Source of the DNA: Candidatus Poribacteria bacterium
GTDB lineage: Bacteria; Poribacteria; WGA-4E; WGA-3G
Assembly (NCBI GenBank): GCA_021295715.1
Contig: JAGWBV010000014.1
Span: forward strand, 13,640 to 56,323
Length of the DNA: 42,684 nt
Direction of reading: 5' to 3'
In this document: one piece after another, positions 33,121 through 42,027 of the stretch
Layout: every line of letters starts with the position of its first letter
How positions within the stretch are numbered: the first letter of the stretch is position 1
Made by a program: the position numbers and the translations under genes
Notes under the pieces: model-generated
The model's database searches: none
The model's input: only the letters and a program-made list of their open reading frames with translations
Told to the model about the DNA's origin: nothing

Positions 33121-34686
33121 TTGTTACTTTCGATAGTCATCTTTTTACCACTGCTCGGCGTGATAGCGATCGCGTTGCTCAGAGGACTCGGTGCGTCCGC
33201 TGTCAAAGGCATTGCACTTGTCATTGGACTCCTGACGTTTATTGTCTCGTTAGGACTATACACCGGGTTTGACGCAACGACGGCAACGTTCCAAAACGTC
33301 ACACAGCAGGCATGGATTCCCGGTTTAGGTACAAGTTACCACATCGGCATCGATGGCATTTCACTATGGTTAGTGTTGCTTACAACTTTCCTGACACCGG
33401 TGTGTATCCTTGCGGCATGGAACTCAATCGAGAAAGGGCTAAGCGGTTTTATGATGTCGCTCCTCGCTCTTGAGACCGGGATGTTGGGTGTCTTCTGTGC
33501 TTTGGATCTGTTCCTCTTCTTTGTATTTTGGGAGTCGATGCTGATTCCGATGTACTTCCTCATCGGTATTTGGGGCGGAGAACGTCGAATTTATGCTACT
33601 GTGAAGTTCGTGCTTTATACAATGGCAGGCAGTGCGCTCATGCTGGTTGGCATCTTAGCACTCTACTTCCAAAACAACAATAGTTTCGACCTCACGACGC
33701 TCAGCGGTCCATTTGAACATTCAAATCTATTGTTCCTTGCGTTTTTCATTGCATTTGCCATTAAGGTTCCGCTCTTTCCCTTCCATACGTGGCTACCGGA
33801 TGCCCACGTTGAAGCCCCCACGGTGGGAAGTGTAATCCTTGCCGGGGTGCTACTGAAAATGGGGACCTATGGGATCATCCGATTTTGTCTGCCACTTTTT
33901 CCCGATGCAGCGACTGAATTCACGCCCTTGATTGTGCCGCTCGCTGTAATTGGCATCATTTACGGCGCATTGGTGGCGATGGTTCAACCGGACCTGAAAA
34001 AACTGGTCGCATATTCCAGCGTAAGCCATCTTGGATTTGTTGTGTTGGGGTTGTTCTCTAAAAATCCCGCCGCTATTCAAGGAAGTGTCTTACAAATGAT
34101 AAACCATGGCTTGAGCACGGGTGCGTTGTTCCTTTTGGTTGGAATGATTTATGAACGACGACACAGCAGAATGATTGTGGATTTCGGGGGCTTGGCGAAG
34201 GGTATGCCGATCTTTGCTACGATTTTTATGGTGGTGACGCTATCGTCAATCGGGCTACCGGGTCTGAATGGATTCGTTGGCGAATATATGATACTGTTCG
34301 GCAGTTTTGTTCAGGGAGCTTTCTCAAAGACATATGTAGTGATAGCAACAGCAGGTGTCATTCTGGCAGCTGTGTATATGCTGTGGATGTTCCAACGGGT
34401 GATGTTTGGGACACTGGATAAGACAAATGAAGCCTTACCAGATCTGAACGCACGCGAGATCGTTGTGATGCTGCCGATACTGCTGTTTATCGTCTGGATC
34501 GGCGTTTATCCAAAACCTTTCCTGAGTAAGATGGAAAAATCAGTGGGACTTGTCGTGACGCAGGTGCAAACCGAATCTGCTGTGGGACGCGCCGGAGAAC
34601 AGACACTACAAGGCACCGAACTCGCTCTACACGGAACACAGCGTGCAGAAAATGAAAAGATTGAAAAGGAGGCAGAGACGAAGTAA
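33121..34686 (+). CDS. nuoM: NADH-quinone oxidoreductase subunit M
   Basis: Second antiporter-like pump subunit. 521 residues. Motifs: YHIGIDGISLWLVLLTTFLTP near 75, FFVFWESMLIPMYFLIGIWGG near 134, FPFHTWLPDAHVEAPTVGSVILAGVLLKMGTYG near 219 and LKKLVAYSSVSHLGFV near 290. Translation starts at TTG 33121, fixed by AAAGGAGG about 5-6 nt upstream and by the family N-terminus. The last 40 residues are a polar, glutamate-rich extension. The stop is followed without any gap by the GTG of the antiporter gene. Confidence 0.96.
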   Translation: MLLSIVIFLPLLGVIAIALLRGLGASAVKGIALVIGLLTFIVSLGLYTGFDATTATFQNVTQQAWIPGLGTSYHIGIDGISLWLVLLTTFLTPVCILAAWNSIEKGLSGFMMSLLALETGMLGVFCALDLFLFFVFWESMLIPMYFLIGIWGGERRIYATVKFVLYTMAGSALMLVGILALYFQNNNSFDLTTLSGPFEHSNLLFLAFFIAFAIKVPLFPFHTWLPDAHVEAPTVGSVILAGVLLKMGTYGIIRFCLPLFPDAATEFTPLIVPLAVIGIIYGALVAMVQPDLKKLVAYSSVSHLGFVVLGLFSKNPAAIQGSVLQMINHGLSTGALFLLVGMIYERRHSRMIVDFGGLAKGMPIFATIFMVVTLSSIGLPGLNGFVGEYMILFGSFVQGAFSKTYVVIATAGVILAAVYMLWMFQRVMFGTLDKTNEALPDLNAREIVVMLPILLFIVWIGVYPKPFLSKMEKSVGLVVTQVQTESAVGRAGEQTLQGTELALHGTQRAENEKIEKEAETK

Positions 34687-36177
34687 GTGAAGTTTAAACT
34701 TGCATCAGGGCTTATTCTTTGTGTGATTTTGGGACTTATGCTGTCGGTTTCAATGGAAGCCTTCGGCGCAGATGACGCACATGGCGGCGATGCGCATCAC
34801 GGTCATGGAGTTGACGGTGCGAAATTGCCTATTTGGAGTATCATTCCGTTCGTTGGTATACTCCTCTCTATTGCAATTTTCCCACTCGTGTTGGATTCCC
34901 ATTTTCTGGTCCACCACGGCGGAAAAATGTCATTGGTTTGGGCGTTAGCCTTCGCTATTCCGTATCTCATAGCGTTTCAAGGAGAAGCGTTTTACGACAT
35001 TCTGCATATCTATCTGATAGACTATATCCCCTTCATTATTCTGTTATGGGGATTGTTCACGGTTGCGGGTGGGATTCTCGTGCGTGGGACATTGCGTGGC
35101 ACACCGATAGTTAACACACTCTTACTACTTATCGGCACTGCTATCGCCTCATGGGTAGGGACAACTGGCGCATCAATGCTCCTCATCCGCCCGCTAATCC
35201 GAGCAAATGCATATCGGCAGAACAAGATTCATCTGGTTATCTTCTTCATCTTTCTCGTGAGTAACATCGGTGGTTCTTTAACACCGTTGGGCGATCCGCC
35301 GCTGTTTTTGGGATTCCTGCACAACGTCCCTTTCTTCTGGACGACGACAGCTCTCTTTCCACACATGCTGTTTATTAGTGTGATCTTAATTGCGCTTTTC
35401 TTTGTGATAGACACATTCATGTTTAAACGGGAAGGCGGTGTCGTGCCAGACGACGGGACTAACGAACCCATCGGCGTTGACGGACTTTTCAATCTCGTCT
35501 TCCTCCTCGGCATCGTCGTTGCTGTCTTAATGAGCGGCAGTTTCAAGTGGGGAGAAGTCAATATCTTTGGTGTGCATGTATACTGGCAGAATATTGCACG
35601 CGACGTGTTGATTGTTGTCATGGGGCTGCTATCCCTCAGATTCACACCCTTTAGTGGTGAGTTACGTCAGGCGAACGAGTTTTCGTGGGAGCCGATTGAA
35701 GAGGTAGCAAAGGTGTTCGCTGGCATTTTTATGACCATTATTCCGGCGTTAGCGATTCTAAAAGCCGGTGAAAACGGCGCGTTACGTGGGTTAATTGGGG
35801 CGATAAAAGAACCGATGCACTATTTCTGGATAACGGGTATTCTGTCAAGTTTCTTAGATAATGCCCCGACTTATCTGACCTTTTTCAACACAGCACTCGG
35901 AAAATTGCACCTCACTGAAGCCGTAATACCGGAAATTTTGTCTGGACAATTAACGGGTCCCGAACACTTAGAGTTCGTCAAATTGCTAACGGCTATTTCT
36001 GTTGGAGCAGTGTTTATGGGTGCAAATACATACATCGGCAATGCACCCAATTTCATGGTGAAGGCAATCGCGGAACAAAGCGGTATCCGCATGCCGAGTT
36101 TCTTCGGATATATGCTCTGGTCGGTGGTAATTTTAGTCCCGCTCTTTGTGATTGTGACGCTTGTGTTCCTGCGCTAA
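34687..36177 (+). CDS. nhaD: NhaD-type sodium/proton antiporter inside the nuo operon
   Basis: A 496-residue ion transporter (IT) superfamily protein of the NhaD/CitM-like sort. It has a cleavable-looking N-terminus, then a histidine-rich external stretch (DDAHGGDAHHGHG, about 28-40) and about 12 helices. Family motifs: VGTTGASMLLIRPLIRAN near 156, FLVSNIGGSLTPLGDPPLFLGFLHNVPFFW near 192, SSFLDNAPTYLTFFN near 384 and MGANTYIGNAPNFMVKAIAEQSG near 445. Start GTG 34687 comes immediately after the nuoM stop; an AAGGAGG lies 14 nt upstream within nuoM. NhaD-like proteins exchange Na+ for H+; which ions move here is not shown by sequence. Confidence 0.85.
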   Translation: MKFKLASGLILCVILGLMLSVSMEAFGADDAHGGDAHHGHGVDGAKLPIWSIIPFVGILLSIAIFPLVLDSHFLVHHGGKMSLVWALAFAIPYLIAFQGEAFYDILHIYLIDYIPFIILLWGLFTVAGGILVRGTLRGTPIVNTLLLLIGTAIASWVGTTGASMLLIRPLIRANAYRQNKIHLVIFFIFLVSNIGGSLTPLGDPPLFLGFLHNVPFFWTTTALFPHMLFISVILIALFFVIDTFMFKREGGVVPDDGTNEPIGVDGLFNLVFLLGIVVAVLMSGSFKWGEVNIFGVHVYWQNIARDVLIVVMGLLSLRFTPFSGELRQANEFSWEPIEEVAKVFAGIFMTIIPALAILKAGENGALRGLIGAIKEPMHYFWITGILSSFLDNAPTYLTFFNTALGKLHLTEAVIPEILSGQLTGPEHLEFVKLLTAISVGAVFMGANTYIGNAPNFMVKAIAEQSGIRMPSFFGYMLWSVVILVPLFVIVTLVFLR

Positions 36178-36207
36178 CGCACTTAAGACTACAAAAGGAG
36201 GTTTTAA

Positions 36208-37641
36208 ATGCCAATAGAGATTAACTGGCAGTTACTGATGCCGGAGCTGATCATTGCTTTAACGTTGCTCATCGTCCTCGTTTTTGATCTGTTTGACTCC
36301 ATTTCAAAATCGATTCTCGGCTGGATGACGATCGTTGGGGCTGGAATCGCGCTATGGGTCTCTATCCAGATGCATCAAGCAGGCACAGTTGGCACCCAGT
36401 TCAACGATATGTTCAAGGTGGATAATTTCTCCCTCTTCTTCAACATTATTTTCCTCGTTTCGACGATTTTGGTCGCTTTGATTTCGATGAGTTATTTGGA
36501 CAGGGACGACAGGAAACAGGGACCTTACTACCTACTTATTCTGCTGGCGACCCTCGGTATGATGTTGATGGCCGCAGGCAATGAGTTGATTATTGTCTTC
36601 CTCGGCTTAGAACTGATGTCATTATCGTTGTATGTATTGGCAGGCTATTTTCGAGATAATCCTGCTTCAAGTGAGGCGGGCATGAAATACCTATTGCTCG
36701 GTGCGTTTGCCAGCGCGTTCTTCCTTTACGGAATCGCTCTGATTTACGGGGGTGCGGGAACGACGAATGTCCCTGCGATCGCTGAGGCGATTACTGCTCC
36801 AAATAAATCACCACTGTTGTTAGCAGGCATGTTCCTTCTTATTGTTGGATTTGGATTTAAGGTCGCTATTGTTCCGTTCCATCAATGGGCACCGGATGTT
36901 TACGAAGGCGCGCCTACAACAATAGCCGCGTTTATCTCTGCTGGACCAAAGGCGGCTGGGTTCGCAGCATTCCTCAGAATTTTTATGGAAGCACTCCCAA
37001 GCCTACAAGTCGAATGGAGTGGCGTTGTCATTGTATTGGCGATGTTAACGATGACTGTCGGAAATGTCATTGCGATTGCGCAGACGAGCATCAAGCGGAT
37101 GCTCGCGTATTCAAGTATCGCCCACGCGGGTTACGTACTCATAGGTTTAGCGGCGGCAAATAATGACGGAATTTCGAGTGCGATGCTTTATCTGCTCGTT
37201 TATTGTGTAATGAACATCGGCGCGTTCGGTGCGGTCATCTTGGCGAAAACAGAGGACGGCGAGAGTCTCATGATTTCCGATTACGCTGGACTCGGTCTTC
37301 GTAAACCGTTACTTGCTATGTTTATGACGATAATGCTTTTATCACTCGCCGGTTTTCCACCGACTGCTGGTTTCGTCGGAAAATTCTATGTTTTCAAATC
37401 AGCAGTCCAAGCAGGACATATCTGGCTTGTCATTATTGGTGCCATCAATACAGCAATATCGGCGTTCTACTATCTCCGTGTTGTTGTGACGATGTATATG
37501 CGTGAACCGGAAGAGGAGTTGCCATTCGCGTCGTATCCGAGCACGCTTGTTGTGGGATTGGTTCTCGCGGCGATCGGTGTATTGCTCATAGGGGTCCTGC
37601 CATCGCTCATGCTCGCTCCGGCACAGAATTCAGTTTTTTAA
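36208..37641 (+). CDS. nuoN: NADH-quinone oxidoreductase subunit N
   Basis: Third antiporter-like pump subunit, last gene of the nuo operon. 477 residues. Motifs: LIVFLGLELMSLSLYVLAGYFRDNPASSEAGMKYLLLGAFASAFFLYG near 130 with the key glutamate, FKVAIVPFHQWAPDVYEGAPTTIAAFISAGPKAAG near 217, and IKRMLAYSSIAHAGYVLIG near 292. ATG 36208 has a perfect AAAAGGAGG site. Two hairpins follow the stop and end the operon. Confidence 0.97.
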   Translation: MPIEINWQLLMPELIIALTLLIVLVFDLFDSISKSILGWMTIVGAGIALWVSIQMHQAGTVGTQFNDMFKVDNFSLFFNIIFLVSTILVALISMSYLDRDDRKQGPYYLLILLATLGMMLMAAGNELIIVFLGLELMSLSLYVLAGYFRDNPASSEAGMKYLLLGAFASAFFLYGIALIYGGAGTTNVPAIAEAITAPNKSPLLLAGMFLLIVGFGFKVAIVPFHQWAPDVYEGAPTTIAAFISAGPKAAGFAAFLRIFMEALPSLQVEWSGVVIVLAMLTMTVGNVIAIAQTSIKRMLAYSSIAHAGYVLIGLAAANNDGISSAMLYLLVYCVMNIGAFGAVILAKTEDGESLMISDYAGLGLRKPLLAMFMTIMLLSLAGFPPTAGFVGKFYVFKSAVQAGHIWLVIIGAINTAISAFYYLRVVVTMYMREPEEELPFASYPSTLVVGLVLAAIGVLLIGVLPSLMLAPAQNSVF

Positions 37642-37647
37642 TAGTTT

Positions 37648-37680
37648 TCAGTTCGGATTTTTTCTCACGAAAAAATCCTT
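37648..37680 (+). repeat. Hairpin fragment of the repeat family after nuoN, inverted orientation
   Basis: GGATTTTTTC (37655-37664) pairs with GAAAAAATCC (37669-37678), preceded by AGTTC. Read in reverse, the same AGTTCGGATTTT...AAAATCC part ends the repeats at 21.8 and 39.0 kb. In this place it can serve as a terminator. Confidence 0.6.
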
Positions 37681-37707
37681 TCATTAAAAATAGGGTTTAA
37701 ATTATTG

Positions 37708-37760
37708 AAGTGTGGAAGGATGGAAGGTGGATTCCTCTGTCTTCCACACTTTTGTTTTTC
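37708..37760 (+). terminator. Strong Rho-independent terminator of the nuo operon
   Basis: AAGTGTGGAAG (37708-37718) pairs perfectly with CTTCCACACTT (37741-37751), followed by TTGTTTTTCTCTT. The 22-nt loop is large, but the 11-bp stem and T-rich tail are convincing. It sits 67 nt after nuoN and 65 nt before the next gene. Confidence 0.8.
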
Positions 37761-37824
37761 TCTTGCCGAAATACAAAGCAAGGGATTTTGCATAAGTCTT
37801 AAGAAAAACGAAAAAGAGGACGTT

Positions 37825-38793
37825 ATGTCAGATGTTAGGTTAGGTTTTATCGGCACGGGTGGCAATATGAATCGCCATTTGCGTGAATTAACCGAGATCG
37901 GCGGCACAAAATTCGTCGCCTTCTGTGATATTGTCATCGACAAAGCGGATCAGGCTGTCACCCAATATGGTGGTAAAGCCTATGCAGACTATAATCAGAT
38001 GCTCGCGAGCGAGGAATTGGATGCCGTTTATATTTCGATTCCGCCGTTTGCACATGGTGCCCCCGAGCGCGCTGTCATTGCTGCCGGACTGCCGATGTTT
38101 GTAGAGAAACCGGTGCACATGGATGCCGACGAAGCAAAAGAAATCGCCGCTGAAGTCGAAGATAAAGGGATTATCACCGCTACTGGGTATCAGGAACGTT
38201 ATCTTGATATTATCGACAAGGCGCAGGAACTTCTTGCTTCTCGTCGCGTTGGGTTCTTTATGGGCTACTGGATGGGTGGCATGCCCGGTGGATGGTGGCG
38301 CGAGAAGGCGAAATCCGGCGGGCAGCTTATGGAGCAGACGACGCACGAATTTGATATGGCGAGATACCTCTTTGGTGAAGTCAAAACCGTCTATGCTGTC
38401 GCACGCAACGATATGATCCCGAATACCGATTACGATATTGAGGAAGCTTCTGCTGTCTCGTTACAATTTGAGAGTGGTGTCTTTGGTATTATGTTCTCCG
38501 CCTGCTTCACAACGAATGGGTTGCGGCGTTCCGGCTTAGACATTTTCTGTGAGGACGGTTCACTTGAATACCATCTCCGCAGTGCGCTTGTGCTCTCTAC
38601 TGCTGATGAGACGACTACGTGGAATCCTCAAAACAATTGCACAATTGAAATGGATAGCACTTTCATTGAAGCAGTCCGCACAGGCGATGGCAGCGCGATC
38701 CGATCCCCGTATTCGGATGCCGCTAAAACCGCTATTTTGTCAATCGCTGCCAATGAATCTCTTGAAACGGGTCTACCTGTCCATTTAGGCTAA
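37825..38793 (+). CDS. Gfo/Idh/MocA family NAD(P)-dependent oxidoreductase
   Basis: A 322-residue dehydrogenase with the N-terminal Rossmann domain (LGFIGTGGNMNRHL, AFCDIVIDKAD) and the family motifs YISIPPFAHG and MFVEKPVHMD, where the lysine of EKP is the usual catalytic residue. The C-terminal sheet domain carries GQLMEQTTHEFDMARYLFGEV with the conserved D/H helix and the G.IMFS strand. Such enzymes oxidise sugars or inositols; the substrate is not predictable. Start ATG 37825 follows AGAGGA; the frame extends upstream through the terminator, which is rejected. Probably monocistronic. Confidence 0.9.
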   Translation: MSDVRLGFIGTGGNMNRHLRELTEIGGTKFVAFCDIVIDKADQAVTQYGGKAYADYNQMLASEELDAVYISIPPFAHGAPERAVIAAGLPMFVEKPVHMDADEAKEIAAEVEDKGIITATGYQERYLDIIDKAQELLASRRVGFFMGYWMGGMPGGWWREKAKSGGQLMEQTTHEFDMARYLFGEVKTVYAVARNDMIPNTDYDIEEASAVSLQFESGVFGIMFSACFTTNGLRRSGLDIFCEDGSLEYHLRSALVLSTADETTTWNPQNNCTIEMDSTFIEAVRTGDGSAIRSPYSDAAKTAILSIAANESLETGLPVHLG

Positions 38794-38825
38794 CCCAGAG
38801 ATTTTCGCATTATTATATCCAATCC

Positions 38826-38855
38826 TTGCATCCCTTGTCCGCGATGTGCTAAAAT
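38826..38855 (+). promoter_or_regulatory. Extended -10 promoter upstream of copA
   Basis: TTGCAT at 38826-38831, an 18-bp spacer and TAAAAT at 38850-38855 with TGC directly before the -10. The start would be near 38862, so the whole repeat at 38868-39020 would be the untranslated leader of the copper ATPase message. Confidence 0.65.
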
Positions 38856-38867
38856 ATTGGTAAAAAG

Positions 38868-39020
38868 GCTATTAGCAATCAGTTATCGGTTGTCGGTGAA
38901 GAGATGTTTGTTAAATGAGGGAAACACCCAAGCAATACGCAGAAATACCCAAGCAAAACACACCTCTTAACTGATAACTGAAAACCGAATGGATTTTCGG
39001 AGAAAATCCGAACTAACAAC
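38868..39020 (+). repeat. Composite repeat, core type, in the copA leader
   Basis: Parts in order: TTAGCAATCAGTTATCGGTT, GAAGAGATGT, GAGGGAAACACCCAAGCAA, AATACGCAGAAATACCCAAG, CACCTCTTAACTGATAACTG, and the hairpin GGATTTTCGGAGAAAATCC. The same order occurs in the nuoC-nuoD gap (21692-21826), and the AATACGCAGAAAT part in the nuoF-nuoG gap. Confidence 0.75.
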
Positions 39021-39028
39021 GAAAAAAA

Positions 39029-41260
39029 ATGGAATATCAACTTAACCTCCCCATCACTGGGATGCACTGCGAAAACTGTGCAAGCACTATCACACGACAT
39101 CTAAAAAAAATGGAGGGTATCCTTGCCGCAGAGGTCAGCCTCGCGACTGAATATGCCGCGGTTACCTTTGAAGCATCCACACTCAGCGAGGAAGCCATCG
39201 TCGATAAGATCCGAGATCTCGGCTTTGACGTAGTTGATGCGGACGAAGAAGACGCAGCTCGCGCTGAGGAGTTCCGACGGCAAAAGATGCAATTCATCGT
39301 CGGGATCATCTTCACGCTCCCACTTTTCCTGATCAGCATGGGTAGAGATATGAACCTGTTAGGCGCGTGGGCAGCAGCAAACTGGGTTAACTGGCTCATG
39401 TTTGGTTTAGCGTTACCTGTGCAGGGTTATGTTGCTTGGGACTATTACATTGGCGGATTTAAAGCCTTACGCAACCGATCTGCCAATATGGATGTCCTTG
39501 TCGCTATGGGTTCATCTGTGGCGTTTCTCTATAGCCTCACTGTAACGATCGCATTAGGGGGCGAGGGAGCGCGCTTCGGGACTCACGTCTATTTTGAGAC
39601 TGCCGCTGTTATCATTACATTGATTAAGTTAGGGAAACTTCTTGAAGCACGTGCCAAAGGTAAAATAAACGCAGCCCTCAAAAAACTTCCTCAACTTTCC
39701 CCTAAAATAGCGTGCCGTTTAGAAAACGGCGAAGAACAGCACATCCCTATCGAACAGGTCGGCGTAGGAGATGTCCTTCTGGTGCGTCCCGGCGAAAGTA
39801 TTCCTGTTGACGGTGTGGTGCGGAGCGGCAAAAGTGCCATCGATGAAAGCGTTTTTACCGGAGAAAGCCTGCCCGTAGATAAGGGACCCGGCGACCTTGT
39901 GACCGTAGCGACGATGAACCAGAGTGGAATGCTCACAATGGAAGCCACGCATATCGGGGCGGAAACGGCACTTGCCCGTCTTGTCCAATTGGTACATACA
40001 ACACAACAGAGCAAACCTCCTATCCAACGCGCTGCCGATGCGGTCACAAATGTGTTTGTGCCTGTCGTCAGCGGGATCGCCATTGTGACGTTTCTCGTAT
40101 GGTGGTTCCTTATCGGAGCAGGTTTCACCCCGGCAATGCTCCGCTTAGTTGCTATCCTCGTCACAGCCTGCCCGTGTGCGTTGGGACTTGCCACGCCAAC
40201 TGCCGTTATGATGGGAACCGGTATTGGTGCGCAGCGCGGCATCCTCTTCCGAAACGGCGAAGCACTTGAGCGCGCTGGAGAGTTAACCACAATTGTCCTC
40301 GATAAAACAGGCACCTTGACAGAGGGGAAACTCACACTTACGGATATTCTCACGGATAGAGACGAATCGGAACTCCTACAACTCTCTGCCGCTGCAGAAC
40401 GTGGCAGTGAACATCCCATCGGAAAAGCAGTTGTCCAAGCGGCTAAGGAACGTGGACTGGATATCGCTACACCGAGTCAGTTTGAAGCCGTCACTGGACA
40501 CGGTATCGCCGCACAGGTCGGTGAAAATAGTGTCATCATCGGCAATTTACCCTTAATTCAACAACACAACATTCCGACAAGGAGATTTGAAGAAGACGCA
40601 GAACGTCTACAGACCGAGGCAAAAACAGTCCTATGGATTGCCGTTAATGGAGACGTTGTAGGACTTCTCGCGGTCGCCGACACCTTGAAATCCGAAGCGC
40701 AGGCTGCAGTCTCGGAACTCTACGAACTTGGATGTACGGTATCAATGATGACAGGGGATAACCGCGTTACGGCTGATGCAATCGCCAAGGCTGTCCGGAT
40801 TAGCGATGTCATGGCAGAACTCAAACCCGAGGATAAAGCAGCAGCCGTTAAAAAGCTACAGTCGGAAAATAGTGGACTTGTCGCGATGGTAGGCGACGGT
40901 ATCAACGATACCCCCGCATTGGCACAAGCCGATATCGGAATCTCACTCGGCACCGGCACCGATATTGCCAGGGAAACAGCACACGTGACCCTCATGCACA
41001 GCGATTTGCGTGGACTCGCCGATGCAATTCGACTCAGCCGCTCGACGATGCGCACGATTAAACAGAACCTTTTCTGGGCGTTCTTCTACAATGTCCTTCT
41101 CATTCCTGTCGCCGCGGGCGCGCTGTATCCACTACCTTTCGTGCCGATGATGTTTCGGGAGTTACACCCGATGCTTGCGGCGTTCGCTATGGCATTTAGC
41201 AGTGTATCTGTTGTGCTAAACAGCCTGCGTCTGCAATGGCGACAAAATTCTCATTTTTAA
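39029..41260 (+). CDS. copA: Copper-exporting P1B-type ATPase
   Basis: 743 residues. One N-terminal heavy-metal domain with GMHCENC (C14, C17), then eight helices. Membrane metal site CPC at C381-P382-C383 ([18 protein letters not shown]), phosphorylation site DKTGT at D425, HP motif in SEHPIGKAV and hinge [18 protein letters not shown]. The later helices have YN-x4-P (YNVLLIP) and M-x2-SS (MAFSS), the Cu+ signature of the P1B-1 group, so Cu+ export is the likely role. ATG 39029 has no good Shine-Dalgarno; it follows the repeat's A-run. No CopZ or CueR gene is adjacent. Confidence 0.95.
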   Translation: MEYQLNLPITGMHCENCASTITRHLKKMEGILAAEVSLATEYAAVTFEASTLSEEAIVDKIRDLGFDVVDADEEDAARAEEFRRQKMQFIVGIIFTLPLFLISMGRDMNLLGAWAAANWVNWLMFGLALPVQGYVAWDYYIGGFKALRNRSANMDVLVAMGSSVAFLYSLTVTIALGGEGARFGTHVYFETAAVIITLIKLGKLLEARAKGKINAALKKLPQLSPKIACRLENGEEQHIPIEQVGVGDVLLVRPGESIPVDGVVRSGKSAIDESVFTGESLPVDKGPGDLVTVATMNQSGMLTMEATHIGAETALARLVQLVHTTQQSKPPIQRAADAVTNVFVPVVSGIAIVTFLVWWFLIGAGFTPAMLRLVAILVTACPCALGLATPTAVMMGTGIGAQRGILFRNGEALERAGELTTIVLDKTGTLTEGKLTLTDILTDRDESELLQLSAAAERGSEHPIGKAVVQAAKERGLDIATPSQFEAVTGHGIAAQVGENSVIIGNLPLIQQHNIPTRRFEEDAERLQTEAKTVLWIAVNGDVVGLLAVADTLKSEAQAAVSELYELGCTVSMMTGDNRVTADAIAKAVRISDVMAELKPEDKAAAVKKLQSENSGLVAMVGDGINDTPALAQADIGISLGTGTDIARETAHVTLMHSDLRGLADAIRLSRSTMRTIKQNLFWAFFYNVLLIPVAAGALYPLPFVPMMFRELHPMLAAFAMAFSSVSVVLNSLRLQWRQNSHF

Positions 41261-41292
41261 TCAAAATGTAGTTAAGGATGTTCCAAAACCCC

Positions 41293-41321
41293 TTGCTATC
41301 TCATGGTTCTTGTGATATAAT
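41293..41321 (+). promoter_or_regulatory. Extended -10 promoter for the Uma2 gene
   Basis: TTGCTA at 41293-41298, a 17-bp spacer and TATAAT at 41316-41321, with TG placed as in extended -10 promoters (TGATATAAT). The Uma2 start is at 41365 after GGGAGG. Confidence 0.72.
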
Positions 41322-41364
41322 CATCTCACAAATTGATGTTATGATAGGGACGGGAGGTAAGACG

Positions 41365-42010
41365 ATGCAGGAAAACGTAAAAGCTGCACCGACGGTCATC
41401 TATCCTGAGTCGGACGGGAAACCTATGGCAGAGACCGAATACCATCGAGACATCATGATAGATTTCATTCAGATGCTCAAACACTATTTTCGTAATGTTA
41501 ACGATGTGCATGGAAGAAGGCAACCCAAGGAAATCGGTTTCTCCAGATGTGTTCGTCGCCTTCGGGGTCAGTAAAAAACGGCGACGCACCTATAAAATAT
41601 GGGAAGAAGGACAGGCTCCCGATTTTGTGTTGGAAGTCGCGAGTCCAAGCACATACAGGCACGATCTAACACGTAAAAAGGACCTGTATGCGTCGGTTCT
41701 CGGTGTCCGCGAGTATTATATCTACGATCCGTATCACGAAGTCAATCCCTATTTCCTCGGATACCGTCTTGTAGACGGGATATACCAAGAGATAGAAATT
41801 GTGAATGGTCGTATGCCATCGGTTGTTTTGGGTTTGGAATTAGGTGAGCGTGAGGGTGTTTTCGGACTCTATGATCCGACGCGTTCAGTTTGGTTGCAAC
41901 CACTGGAACAACAAGTTAAACAAGAAGTGGAGGCACGACAACGCGCTGAAGCAGAACTCGCTAAGGCTTTAGCTGCGCTTAAACGTCTTCAAGAAGATAC
42001 AGATGTCTGA
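41365..42010 (+). pseudogene. Uma2-family endonuclease, frameshifted
   Basis: The Uma2 family (PD-(D/E)XK fold, common in multicopy families). The N-terminal part, MQENVKAAPTVIYPESDGKPM to IDFIQMLKHYF, is in one frame from ATG 41365 (GGGAGG at 41352-41357). The rest, EEGNPRKSVSPDVFVAFGV onward with PDFVLEVASPST, DLYASVLGVREYYIYDP and a C-terminal coiled coil (QQVKQEVEARQRAEAELAKAL), is in another frame. The change falls near 41490, where about ten family residues also seem to be missing, so a small deletion is the likely cause. The first frame ends at 41574 in unrelated residues. Confidence 0.75.
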
Positions 42011-42027
42011 CACAGAGGTCCAGTATC

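Noticed and set aside
37705-37824. Longer N-terminus for the Gfo/Idh/MocA protein
   Set aside because: The added 40 residues would translate the terminator stem; the family start and the AGAGGA site support ATG 37825.
39691-40419. Long minus-strand open frame (242 codons) inside copA
   Set aside because: Lies fully within a strongly conserved ATPase gene and has a composition of a frame shadow (serine, arginine and proline rich).
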